From positions 1,889,811 to 1,938,862 of the forward strand of contig BFEA01000194.1 of assembly GCA_003427395.1 (NCBI GenBank): a stretch of 49,052 bases of DNA. The letters are read 5' to 3'. Under the pieces are notes generated by a model. That model worked only from the letters and a program-made list of their open reading frames with translations. It was not told where the DNA came from and did not search any database. The DNA comes from Chara braunii (lineage: Eukaryota > Streptophyta > Charophyceae > Charales > Characeae). Shown piece after piece: positions 17,993-28,750 of this stretch. A program made the position numbers and the translations under genes. Position 1 is the stretch's first letter, and the number at the start of each line of letters is the position of its first letter.

Positions 17993-20680
17993 CTACTTAC
18001 ACAATTCCTCCTGGTTCTGCCTATACAACTGAGCCCTGCCCCCATCTGGGGCTCGCTCTACTATCCTGCCCTGCCTGTCATAGCACTTGCCGTTGAACTC
18101 CGCAGCTCGCCCCTCGTCCTTATCCTCGAGGAGGTCTGGGCAGTCCATGGCTCTATGCCCTTCCTCCTTGCACCAAAAACATGAGGTATCGTGCCACCTG
18201 GCAGTCTTCTTCTTTCTCCCCTACGAACTCGATGCCGAAGGCGTCCCCATGGTCTCTGTAGTCACCTCATGACACGAGGACGATCCCATATGGCCCTGAG
18301 GTCCGGGCTCCGTAGCCTCAACACCCTCACCCCCTCGTGCGGCTGTGCTCACTGGCCTGCAGTCTGGCATATCCAACTCTCGGGGGCCCTCCTCATGAGG
18401 CCCCTCTGTCACCACCACCTCATCCCCACATGCTCCTGACGGCTGAGAGCCCCCCATGGCGGTGCGCTCACTTATGACCTCCTACTGCTGCTGTTGCCGC
18501 GAGTCAGGCCCTCCTGAGTCCGTCCCCGTGGCCCAGGAGCCCAGCTCCGCCCTCAACTCTCCCAACTCCGGGGCATGCTCTGGAGCGTCGAGTCTCTAAG
18601 GCCCCTCCTGTGGCGTGCCTATCCCCATGGGTGCCACCAGCTCATGCAAACGCGAACCCCTCCTCTCCGTGGACATAGCCATAAGCGACTCCTGTGCGCC
18701 ACCCTCCTCCTCAACTGCATCCAAGGGCACCTCCTCCATTGGCTCGACCTGTCGAGGGACCTCTACTGCTAATCCTTGACTTGGCGAAGCCTGCATCCCT
18801 CGTCCCTGGCCATCGGCACCGGCTCGCTCTACTTGGCTAGCCTCCCAGTCCGCCGAGAGCCTATCCACAGTGTCCGCCATCTCCCCAAATCTCCTCTCCC
18901 ACTCAACCTCTCTAGCCTGGCTCCTCGCCTTCTTCTCGGCAAGCTGAGTAGTCAGGTGCTCCACCTCCAACTCCTTGACCCTGAGCTCATTGCTGAGTAG
19001 ATTATACCACTGGAAGGACGTAACTGCCATCTCACATACCCTTCAATCCATGTGCTCAATCGCCTTCCTGGTCGCGGAGAACCTCAAGTCCCCCATCTCC
19101 CTCAGCTCACCCGTCTCCTCGTCCGCCTGTCCTGCCTCTCGTGACCTCTGGCGGGCTGCATCCCTTTGGCTCTCATACCTAGCCCACAACTCGTCGATCC
19201 TTTGCTCGCTAGCCTTGGGCTCGACCAGCGGTGTCGTCTCTATTCCTGCTGCCTCCATCTCAGCCTGCCTCGCATGTATTTCATCCAGACGGACCCGCAC
19301 TCGGGCGGACTTCTCTTCACGGGTCTCTCTTTGGGCTCTCCTCACTTGCGGCCCCTGGCCTTTCGGAGTCGACGCCTCCGCCCCCATCTCCTCGCTCGCG
19401 CATGGCACTACTGGCGGTAGCTCCGCTGGAACAGGCTCCTCAATAACTATGCTCTTGGTCACGTGCGTGGCCGATGGCAAGTCAAGGGGCGCCTCCGTCC
19501 TCGCTCTCTCACACGCTCCCTGACCCTCCACCTCTACCTCCTGCTCAGGCGTAGTAGTGGCCTCAGGGGGAGACTCCGGAATCTCCTCACTGCCTGGCTC
19601 GGGAATCCCCTCTGGCCATGAGTACTGTGCTGGCTCAGGAACTGGGGAGCGTGGCGGGGTATCGTCCCTGACCGTGATCACCTCCCCGCCCTGAGGCCAT
19701 ACCGGATCCGGCTGTTCGGCTGCCATCTCAAGATCCTGCGGCTCCTTTTGGTCTCGCATGTCCATCTCCGTCTCGGGGTCCAAAGGCTCCTCCAATGGCA
19801 CATAGCACGTCGCCTCAACCGAGCCCTCCCCCAATCGTGAGGCCTCCCATCGAGATGCATCAAGATGAGTCACTAAGCTCCGGAATGGCGTCTCTCTTGG
19901 TATATCCAGTTCCTGTGCTGATGGTAACGGTGAGGGCGGTCTCAACTCCTCGCTCGTAATCCGTCGAAACTCAACCGCCCGGAGGCCACAAGCAGGGAAC
20001 GACTCCTCGACCAATGCGGGTCATGTGGGCTCACCCTCCCGCTGTGCTGGGGCCCTCCCCCTCTCTCTGGCCAGTCCCACCTCTCTCGGTGCCGGTTCCT
20101 TTGGCCTCTTGCTTCGCCGTCGCCTCTCGACCCTGGGCTCGTGCCCCTCGCGCTCTGGCCGTCCAAACGTCCTCCTGAGCTGGGCTTGTCAGTCCTCCCA
20201 GTCTCGGGCCCTCTCCCGAATCTGTTTGGCCACTGGCCTCTCTGCCCCCCTCGTCCAGATAAGTAGGGCCTACACCCACTCCTCCCGCGCAATCCCTTGA
20301 CTCAACATGTAATGCTCATATGCGGGAATGAACTCCTCCGCGTTCCCCTCCTCCAATCGAATGGGCATGCCATCACGCCCTGTAGGGGAAGCTCTCAACC
20401 TCTGCATCCCGGCTTCCACGTCCTGCCAAGTCAGGGCCTCCTCACATATCTGTGCGACAGGCTCCTCAAACCGCCCTATACCCCTCAAGTGGTGAATCCT
20501 CTCTACCACTGACCACCCTCTCTGTGCCGCATGATCCCGATATACGTCCAGGAAGATCTCGATGTTGTCGTCATCGAACTCAGGCATAGGCTCCCTCTTA
20601 GGTGGCTCGTGCTGCTCGCCCCCTCCTGCTGCCCTCCGAGGCCCCTGCCGTGGCCGTGTGTCCCTCCAGCCCCTCTGCAT
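17993..20680 (-). pseudogene. Extra sense-strand ORF: second Gag-like protein, seven in-frame stops
   Basis: One frame of 896 codons starting at an ATG 22 nt after the pol stop. The N-terminus is Arg-rich. It is followed by two similar helical modules (about 20400-20600 and 20150-20390), each with an acidic-Asn-Glu-Phe-Tyr start and a PVAxQI..A..W.D end. They resemble the N-terminal capsid domain of Ty3 Gag. A Pro/Glu-rich acidic linker follows, then a long charged coiled coil (about 18830-19330), a Gln run, and a CCHC knuckle CFWCKEEGHRAMDC at 18140-18181. So the layout is capsid-like, linker, knuckle, that is a second Gag. Stops: TAG at 20270, 18596, 18482 and 18221; TGA at 20189, 20021 and 19043. 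No frameshift is needed over 2.7 kb. Function is inferred: a structural or RNA-binding partner of Gag. The final TAG at 17993 may itself be a mutation. Confidence 0.7.
18140..18181 (-). other. CCHC zinc knuckle of the extra ORF
   Basis: C-x2-C-x4-H-x4-C with all four ligands present (CFWCKEEGHRAMDC). It lies in the same frame as the rest of the extra ORF. Retroviral and retrotransposon Gag knuckles of this type bind single-stranded RNA. Confidence 0.88.
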
Positions 20681-20702
20681 GACTGCCTTCGAAAAGTCAG
20701 AC

Positions 20703-22040
20703 TTATTCCCTGGCCACGAACTTATTCAGCCTTGTCCCTGATACCCAGTCCTGCCACCCGGCCCCATCCAGCTCTTCAATTTGGTAGGCCCCAAATTTGC
20801 CACACCACACGATCCTATAGGGTCCCAGCCACGGCTTATCTAGCTTCCTGGACCATTGTTTTTCGAACGAGGAGTCATACAGCAGTACCACGTCTCCAAC
20901 CTTCAGCGGGTTCTTCCTTATTCGGGCCATATGGTCCCATCTCATCTTGTCTTCAATACGACTTCTCTCTACCTGACCAGCGGCCTCTCGTAACCTTTCT
21001 TCAGTGGCCCCCACCTGCCACGCCGTATATCGAGCAGTTCTTCAAAGGACAGGTTTACTTCCAGGTCTTGTCACCTCCACGTCTTCATGAAGCTCTCTAT
21101 GGGAAAGGTAGCATGCCTCCCGTACCATAGAGTGGCCGGCACATACTTCATAGTCCTTTTTACTGTAACATTCTCCACGAAGAAAGCTGCTCTCAGGAAC
21201 TTCGGCCACTGGTTAGGCTTCCACTCGGTCCATTTGGCCAGGAGATTCGTGATGGTACTATGTCCCCTCTCCACAGGTGCGTTTGCCTGGGGGTGCGCGA
21301 CAGTAGTATAGTTCGCTACCACGCCGTACCCTGCAAGCAAGGTCCGCACCTCGTTACAAGTGAACTATGACCCCCGGTCCATCACAAACTCTCTGACAAA
21401 TGGATAGCGCAGGTAATACTCTTCGATGCACCTTGCTAAAACTGGGCCAGTTTTCGTACGAATAGCCCGACCGTCCACGAACCCGGTAAGGTTGTCCCGT
21501 GCGTCGAAGATATAGTTACTTCCGTCCTCCCCGAGTGGCATGAATAACAGGTCCAGGTGTACGACTGCACCCACCTCCCTTTCCAGCTTGGGGTGCAGAG
21601 GCTCCCCCGGCCTTTGCGCTGACCTCTGTTGGCAAGGTACACAGGACTGGCAGTACTTGACGACCATAGTCAGCATTCCATCCCAATGGTATAGTTCACT
21701 TATCTTTCCGCACGTGGCACTAACCCCTTTGTGCCCCCCTGCTATACCATCGTGCAAGGATGCTATGACATCGATCTGCCGGTTCCTCCCACATACGATC
21801 CTCTTGGGGTTCTCAACCTGTCGCTTTATAAACAGATGGTCATCTCTTACTACATAGAGATGCCTCATCTTCTGGGCTTTAGCACTTACGTCCCTATCCC
21901 TTATCTCGCATGACAGGAGTAACCCCATCTCCCGATAAATCCCATCATACTCCTCGACACGGAAGGCCTCCCTAATCTCTCCCTCTTCGAACTCGTCGTC
22001 CTGGCTTTCAGGAATAAGAAGTTCGCTTTCCTCGGAACCG
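20703..22040 (-). pseudogene. Gypsy integrase with HHCC, DD35E and GPY/F-like module
   Basis: C-terminal part of pol. Zinc domain: HDGIAGGH and CQSCVPC (21755-21630). Catalytic core: first Asp in VVHLDLLFMP (codon at 21553), second Asp in FVMDRG (codon at 21379), Glu in NAPVERGH (codon at 21274-21272), with exactly 35 residues between the last two, so the DD35E triad is complete. A stop (TAG, 21362) directly follows DRGS. A further stop is at 21071, and a frameshift near 21014 leads to the last part (20703-21014) with KVGDVVLLYDSS and WLGPYRIVW, the GPY/F module that follows the integrase core in many Ty3 elements. No chromodomain is seen before the stop at 20703. Integrase would insert the element cDNA, but here it is inactive. 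Confidence 0.85.
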
Positions 22041-22420
22041 GCTGCGCTCCTCTGGTTAAAGTTCCCCTGCAGGAGCGTGTTAGTGAGCAAGTACATTCCT
22101 CCTATTAACTGCTCATGTTCCTCTACCTGGGTTGGCCCTTCCTCTATCGTCCTCACCTCTTCTGCCAGACTATGTGCGCCTGCCAATGCCAACTTCATCA
22201 TCCAGCCAACATCCTTATTCCCCCACGGATCTTCCTCCTGGAAAGGCTTGAGAACCAGCTCTTCCTTTCGCTCGTACCCCCTTGGTGCTAGCCATATGGG
22301 ATGCGTGACGCAGCTAGGCACCCTCAGCGACCATTCATTTATGTGGAGGCGGACATCCTCCTCCTGGTCCAAGGACCCGTCGACTGGTGGGGTATCCTCA
22401 ATTGACTCCCGATTCGCCCC
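22041..22420 (-). pseudogene. Pol linker between RNase H and integrase
   Basis: An acidic, Glu-rich stretch in the same frame as RNase H and integrase (minus strand, open from 22510 to 21365). It has runs such as DDEFEEGEIREAF and no recognised domain. A tether of this kind is common in Ty3 pol. Confidence 0.6.
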
Positions 22421-22790
22421 GTCCCAGTTGATACGGCTCAACCCATCCGCCCTGTTCTTGTCCCCTGGAATCCTCTCCAATTCAAAGTTAAACATCCAAA
22501 TGTAGGTCAACTACCTCGCGATGGTTGGGTCAGATGAAGTATAACTTTTCAGGGAACACGCCAGCGCAGTAGGGTCCACCCTCAAAATGAGCCTCCTGCC
22601 AAAGATATAGTTACGGAAGGTCCTCAGGCAGTGGAGTACCGCCAGCGTCTCCTTCTTAAACTGGGAGTAGTTCCTCTCAGTCGTATTGAGGGTACGACTT
22701 TCAAACCTTAACGGCCTCTCCTTCCCATCCACATCTGCCTGAATCAGGACTCCTCCTAAGGCAGTTGGTCAGGCGTCCGTCTCGACAACG
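22421..22790 (-). pseudogene. Gypsy RNase H domain
   Basis: The frame begins with FVVETDA followed by a stop at 22769 and then PTALGGVLIQ, which is the RNase H start (the usual motif is TDAS..ALGGVL). It continues with FESRTLNTTERNYS, LRTFRNYIFGRRL and a DP at the third acidic position, and ends in IPGDKNRADGLSRI, the GxxNxxADxLSR signature of Ty3 RNase H. Another stop lies at 22508. RNase H would remove element RNA during reverse transcription. It is in the same frame as the reverse transcriptase, so only stop codons, not indels, break it. Confidence 0.8.
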
Positions 22791-23860
22791 AATGGCTTTT
22801 CCTCCGTGGCCTCATAATTTGGCGCTCCCAGCACCAAGCCTCTTTTCCTGAACTCCCCCTTCATCCTTTCCACAGCCTTTTCCTGGTCTTCGCCCCAGAC
22901 CCATTCCTGATCCTGACGCACCATCTTCCTCAAATGCTCCGTCTTGGTGGCGAAGTCTTTCACAAAACTCCTCCAAAACCCACAGGTCCCAAGAAAGTTT
23001 CTCACGTCCGTTATCGATTGGAAGGGGACTGACTATTCTAGGATCTTGTTCGTCTTCTTCACATCTGGTCTCCGCCCCTTCTCGTTACAGACAAAACCCA
23101 GAATCATGACCTCCCTCATACAATGCTTCGACTTGGGGCCGCTCGCCATCATGTTGTGTTCTTCCAGCAGACCCAGAACCTGATCGATATTTTGGACGTG
23201 CTTCCAGACGAACCGCCTCACCCCTGACATCACTTCATCTTCCTCCTTCTCCTTTGGGCCCTTGACCGCCAGATCGTCAATATAGGGCTGGGTAATATGT
23301 GAACTAACCGTCTGCATGGCCCTAATCATGTGCCTTTGCACCATTCCCACCGCATTAGTCCACCTCTGAGGGGCCACGTTCATGTGGATCAGCCCCCTTG
23401 GCGTATGCATCGCCGTCACCAGCCTATCCGATGGGTACACAGGAAACTGGTCATACCCAGAATAAAGGTCTATAAGTGAGATTATAGGCCTTCTTGCACA
23501 TGACTCTGACAGGGCGTCCGCGTTCGGCAATCCTCCCACGTCCCGCACCGTCACGGCATTCTATTATTGCAAATCCTGCACCCACCATAGCGTTCCGTTC
23601 GGCTTGATAAAACAAAACCAGGGGGAAGCATACGGTCCACTAGAGTAATCCGCCACATGCGTCCTCATCTTCCCATCCAAGTTATCCACCACCTTCTTCT
23701 CCTCATCCGGATTCGGGTACCGCGCGCCCCTCAGGTCCCACAGCTCGTGTGAGACGGTATGGATTCGTATCATTGGGATCTTATCCACGTCCAACCTCCC
23801 ACGCTCGTCGTCATTAAACGCATACGCGCAGTGCCTCCTCTTCATGGTCTCCACCATCAA
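22791..23860 (-). pseudogene. Gypsy reverse transcriptase
   Basis: The RT shows SPWFCFIKPNGTLWWVQDLQ at the start, SLIDLYSGYDQFP (first catalytic Asp, codon at 23470), HMNVAPQRWTNAV, and PYIDDLAVKG (YIDD box, second and third Asp, codons 23278-23273). The connection domain with FLGTCGFWRSFVKDFA and WVWGEDQEKAVERMK follows. In-frame stops at 23561 and 23030 interrupt it. The motif set and the downstream RNase H and integrase place it in Ty3/gypsy. It would copy element RNA to DNA inside a Gag particle. Confidence 0.88.
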
Positions 23861-24570
23861 GGTCCTCTCCTAGGGCGAAAGGAAGCCAGGCTCGCCAATT
23901 ATCAGCCCCTCCTCATTCTTGTAATTGATGCGGCACGGCCCTACCTGCGCACACACCCTCATACGTCTTATCAGCGCTCGCTCTCGCTCATAATAGGCTT
24001 CTTCATCCTCCGTGACAAGCACGGGGACTGGGCGACACTTCTTATCTATAGTCTTGTACCGCCTTTGGGAGCCATGCTTAAGCCGTCCCCTAAAAAAGGC
24101 CGAATTGTCGTCCGCGTCTGGGCCATTGCAGGGTCCCCTTTCCTCCCAGGAAGCCGATAGATCAGCTCCACTTCTCCCACCTGAGGGTTTTCCAGGACCT
24201 GCTCCCTCAATGCCTTTATAGCTTCAGGGTCCGCCATATCATGCGCCGCCACCACCTGCATTGCCTTGTTCACATCGTTAAGGTTCAGGGACAACACCTC
24301 GCTTGCTCCTTCCTCCTCCTGCTCCTCCCGGAGTCTCCGTCGCGCGTACTCAGACTCCTCGAAGGTAAAGGAGCCGAGGTTGAGCCTGTTCCTCACACTT
24401 CCGGGCCCTGTGTTTCGGCACTTAATAATTTCGTAATTCCCACAGGCCGGAACGGATAGAGCCAGGATCATTGTCCCCTCATGCCTGTTGAAGACCAAGG
24501 TCTCCGTTTGGCAGAGGAACAACATCCCAGAAGGATAGGGTGGTCGACATCGGGTATGACGAAGAAACAC
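23861..24570 (-). pseudogene. Pol region between protease and RT
   Basis: A frame-0 open stretch (24046-24570) that continues the protein after the protease by one frameshift near 24500. It is rich in charged residues (FEESEYARRRLREEQEEEG, LNLNDVNKAMQVV). I recognise no domain. It then shifts to the RT frame near 24040. Confidence 0.6.
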
Positions 24571-25184
24571 GTTCGCGCCCTTACTCTACCAATCTCCACC
24601 ATCACATTGGACGCGGTGCCGCAGAAAATCGCCTTACAGTTGGCCCCGTGCAGCACACCATGATCCGAGTGGTCCATCTCCAGCCCTAGCATAGTCGCGT
24701 CCCACTCCCGGATGATATTCATCTCCGCGCACGTGTCCATCATTGCGATGCTCGGCTGGTCCCTCACCTTCAAGTCCACCAGCCCACACGCCACACATTT
24801 CCAATCCATCATGGTGCCCGCCTATGTCCACTCTATCTCCTTGGGCAGAATTGAGCTCAGGTGGACATTGGGCACTAACCTTCGCGAGAGCCGCCCCTTC
24901 AGCTCGCCACGGAGCCTTGGTGCCGAGGCCAAAATGTCCTTTAAATTCATCTGATCGTTATGGCCTTCCAGGAACTTATCTACCATCCGCTCCACGTGAA
25001 AACCTTCCTCCAGCCGGACTGCGTACTTCTTCCTTTTTGGCACGCCGTCGTGCAGGCTCGGCTCCACCCCTCCCTTAGCCCCTCTCTTCTTGGCCCTCTG
25101 TTCCGCTCTCCGGTCCTCCTCCTGCCGGAGCCTCTCGTCCTCTTCGTCATCACCCTCATCCTCCTCTTCTTGAACCTCTACCAC
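24468..25184 (-). pseudogene. Pre-protease linker and aspartic protease
   Basis: The Glu/Arg-rich linker at 24822-25184 ends in a TGA at 24822. The protease follows in the same frame: KCVACGLVDLKVRDQPS, the active site AMMDTCAEMNII (Asp codon 24737-24735) and, at the end, VIPDVDHPILLG, which fits the closing ILG strand of retropepsins. Retropepsins normally have D-[ST]-G-A; here Gly is Cys (DTCA), which should block activity. The protease would cleave the Gag-Pol polyprotein. Confidence 0.72.
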
Positions 25185-25193
25185 TTCTTTCCT

Positions 25194-27280
25194 TCATTCA
25201 GGTTCACGGTCCTTTCGAGGAGGCGCCCGACCAGGTGCCTGGCTGGGCCCCTGACTGGTGGTAGCCTTACTTTGGCCCCTAGTCTGCGCGGCGTGTGGTA
25301 CCCTTCCATGCGACGTAGGGGGCCTGAAGGTCATCCCAGACTTGGGACCTGCCCCAGCTGTAGCCACACTTAGACACCCTTGTGGCCCTGAGGATGACTC
25401 CGGGCCGGACCCATAGAGCATTACCTCAAAAAGGTTCATTTCCCACTCCCGGGCCACTTCGCACATCACCCTCAGCCATTCCTGGTACCTGCCCACCTTC
25501 GCAAGCAGGTCCTCCATCCTTTCCAGGATGGTCAAGGTCGACTCTCTTACCACCTCCTGCGCCTCGTAGTCCGACTCAACAACTATGGGCTCCTCCTTTA
25601 TAGTCCCCGCCTTCAGCCGCTGAGTCACTTCCTCATTTTCATCCACAATCTCCTCGACTCTCACACCCGGGACTTGCCTTTCCTGCCATATCCTGAACAT
25701 TGTTGGGGCCGCTGGAGGCCCTGTCGCTGCTCGCCTGAGGGCTTCTTGCCTGATTCCTCCCGGGGTCTTAGAATCAATATGCTTTCCCCACCAATCGTAT
25801 ATGTCCCCATCCATACAGGTAGAGATTAGTCCTGCCAGCTCATCGTCCCGCCACTGTTGGCAGAATCATACGGTGTGGCCCACCTCGCCGCAATGCCAAC
25901 AAGTTGCGTTCCGCCAGTCGAAGCGAGGTCTCTCGTACCCTAGGCCCCCTCCCTGGCTGCCTTGGTTCTGACCCCCTTGACCATTCCAGGCTCCTCCACG
26001 GCCTCCACCATTTCCCCCTCGCCCCCGGCCGCCCCCTCCTCTACCCCCTTGGCCCCGGCCCCCATTGCCCTGCCCGCCTTGTCCTTGGCCCCCTCCCCCG
26101 GCCACACTAGCTTGCGAGGCCTGTTGGGAGGGTGGCGGTTGAGCCATGGGCTGGCTTTGAGTCGCCGGGTAGCTCGGGGGGCCCATACTTGCTGATGGGC
26201 CCGAACAGGGGACCATGTGTCCCGTGTGGGCCTGACTCCCTCCACACGAGACACAGTGGTTGCAACTGGGCCAGGGCGTGGATTGGCAATGCGGCACCCA
26301 GTGTCCGCAATTTGGCGGCGGCCCCATGTGCGACGATCCGGTCGGCGCGGGCGCTGGCGCGGCCGCGGCGACAGGTGGTGATGCGGCAAGGGCTTGGGGA
26401 GCCTGCCCTTTCCCTGATCCCTGTCCCCCCAGTAGCAGATTACGCTGCTTCCTCTGGGCCTTAGTCAGGGCTTGGGAGCCCGTCTCCCCTCCGCCATAGT
26501 CTTCGCGCCCAGCCTCCTTATCTCCTACTCCTGACGCCCGGCCTTGGGCCACTGCCACCACTCTTTTCTGTAGTTCCGCTTTGCTGTCATACCCCAATGC
26601 CGCCAACACATCCGTGACAATTCTCTTTACCCCTGGGTTCCCGGATGCGGTGGCATCCCTTTCCTTCCTCTTGCGCCTCTGCAGCCTCATTTGGTGTTGC
26701 TCCACCTGGTCCAGGCTCCCTTCTTCCACTCCCTTGTCAATGGTTGCCCAAGTGAGCCTCTCCCTCCCTTCCCCATACTTGGTCAGCTCTGTGGCCTCCG
26801 AGCCCGTGAGCAGCCCCAAAAATGTGGCGCACTGCGCCTCCTCAGAGATGCCGTGCACTTTCCTCGCCTTCTTCTTAAATTCTGCACGAATGCCCCAATG
26901 GTAGAGAAGTCTTCTTTATTCATGGCCTCCAAGTCAGCCATGGTCAACATGCCATCCCCCAGCCTGTAATTCCTTCGCGTTAGGTCCCCAAACTTTGTCC
27001 AACTACCACCGGCGGCATCCACAACCTTAGTTACTTCCCGGTGGTGACTATGCAGGACATACCTCAGGACCCGCTGGAGCTTGACCTCATCTGACAGTCC
27101 CACCAGCGCCTGCTCTGACAGATCCAACCAATCGGATACCCGATCCCCTTTGAAGTGAAATGTCTCGACCTTTGGGACGTTGCTCGGCGCCCTCTCACGC
27201 TTGTCCAAGGCGTCGATGAGGTCGTCGAGAGTCACAAGCCTCCTCCCACCGTCCGCCATCTCCTCTGGCATTTTGGCCAA
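25194..27280 (-). pseudogene. Gypsy gag: capsid, Gly/Gln-rich linker, CCHC knuckle
   Basis: Starts at the ATG at 27280 (MAKMPEEMADGG). The capsid part at 26600-27200 has VETFHFKGDRVSDWLDL, YVLHSH and the usual Trp/Phe pattern of Ty3 Gag. The frame shifts near 26865 (after GAFVQ) into the frame that carries the rest. After a Lys/Arg-rich helix come a Cys/His-rich piece (NCGHWVPHC and CNHCVSCGGSQAHTGH, 26215-26325), a Gly/Gln/Arg-rich RNA-binding stretch (25960-26110), and the knuckle CWHCGEVGHTV*FC at 25860-25901. The TGA inside the knuckle removes one residue. A further 200 codons end at 25194. Gag would form the virus-like particle around element RNA. All frames here are inactive. Confidence 0.85.
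25860..25901 (-). other. Gag CCHC knuckle with an internal stop
   Basis: C-x2-C-x4-H-x4-C where the third residue of the last spacer is a TGA (25866-25868). All four zinc ligands are still encoded. A CGA to TGA change would explain it. Confidence 0.85.
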
Positions 27281-27652
27281 CCACCTTCGACTTCAATCTT
27301 CCTGTTATAAGAGACGATGGGACAAAGGACCCCACTCAGCGACTCAACCCTTCATGACCCTATCGGGCTGACCACTTAGACACCCCATGCTCTAGACCTG
27401 GCAGACATTCCTTTTCCTATTTCCCTCAGGCTCACCTAGATAAGGCTTACCCTTATCATAGAACTCCCTCACACACTTGCCTCATTCAGGCTACCGACCA
27501 AGCCACCAATCAATCAATCATTCAACCCACAGTCATATAGACCACCACACAGTCCACCTCATAGTCTTACTCTTACTCACTCATATGCCTAGTTTCTCCC
27601 TCACTCCCATACCCGGATGTCGTTCCACCAGGGACAACAGTAGGCTTCCGTT
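27281..27652 (-). other. Gypsy 5' leader before gag
   Basis: About 370 bases between the primer binding site and the gag ATG, with no coding signal. The plus strand shows a short caatcaatcaatc run near 27506. Confidence 0.6.
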
Positions 27653-27671
27653 ATCCCCGGCAACGGCGCCA
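27653..27671 (-). promoter_or_regulatory. Primer binding site, tRNA-Asp type
   Basis: Sense strand TGGCGCCGTTGCCGGGGAT, complementary to the 3' end of a plant-type tRNA-Asp (..CCCCGGCAACGGCGCCA). It lies two bases after the LTR end CGACA, the standard position for starting minus-strand DNA. This fixes the 5' LTR boundary at 27674 independently of the left copy. Confidence 0.88.
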
Positions 27672-27673
27672 CC

Positions 27674-28750
27674 TGTCGAGCGCATCGGTCTGGCACCGCA
27701 TGCGGCGGCACGGGACCCTCTCGGCCGCGTCACACAGGAGTTGAACCAACCTCGACACGAACACGCATATGGAGCTTCCTTAGGCCGCTCCGGCCGAGCG
27801 CACCAGCCATGCCTCTCGCGAGCCCCTACGACAGGATAGGGCCTACGCGAGGCACAACTTACCTCCACCTTACGGGAGTTGTCACCTCCTATCGGTGGGC
27901 GTATCCCCGTCGAGCTACCAGTCTACAGTACGAAAGCTAATCAGTTGCAATCGCAGAGGTGGACCAGTCGAGGGCGTTTCTCGTTCGCTGTAGCATAGGG
28001 GGTACGCGCGGTAATACGCCTATCGGTCCCGCACGCGAGCCGACATCTTGGGGGGCTGAAGTCCCAAGCGCGGCTCGACGTCGGTCGACTAGGACGCATC
28101 CCACACGCCATGCCCACACCACTCTACGAACACAGAAATAAAACATACTCACATTCACACACGCACGTACAACGCGACACAACACGAACAACGCGACACG
28201 ACATGCACAACGCGACCACGCTCCTAGCCCCTTGGTAGCCGTCCCATAACTTCCGTATGTGGAAATTGAGTAGGCGTCGTGCGCGGAACTTAATATAAAA
28301 CAGCGCCGATGCAGGGTTGACTCATATCGACTTGCAATGCAAGCGTACGCAAGCGATCGCAATGATGGCGTACCATGTAATACCCATACTCACGCGGTCC
28401 TCGTTAATCTCGAGGGTCGCGTTCGACACTCAAGTGTCGGCTGACACGCGCCTTGAGGGTTAATCTCTCGACACAAGACAACCGCCATGCGCGGTTGAAG
28501 ACCACACACCCTCTTCTGCACCCTTATCCAGAGTGGGTGGTACACAGGCCCATGCCTGTGGTGGTAGTCGTCTCTCACGGTCTTGGGGATGAGTCCTCCC
28601 CGGGGCCTAAACGAAAGTCAAGGGGTTTGACTTTGATGGTTGCCACAGACTACAATGTCCAACCATAAAAATCTCTAAAGAGCAACGAGACACGCACGAA
28701 CCCAAAAAGAGGGAATAGGGCAAAAGTCCCCTGGCTTTAAAAAAAACTCA
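27674..28750 (-). other. LTR 3' end present only in the 5' LTR
   Basis: No gene. It contains three spaced acaacgcgac words (28167-28221) and the plus-strand word ttaatataaaacagcg near 28291, whose flanks resemble those of gatataaaactgtg near 28886. This suggests an old internal duplication. Confidence 0.5.

Noticed and set aside
18596-20680. Several plus-strand frames over the extra ORF
   Set aside because: Shadows of the minus-strand frame, which has clear protein motifs.
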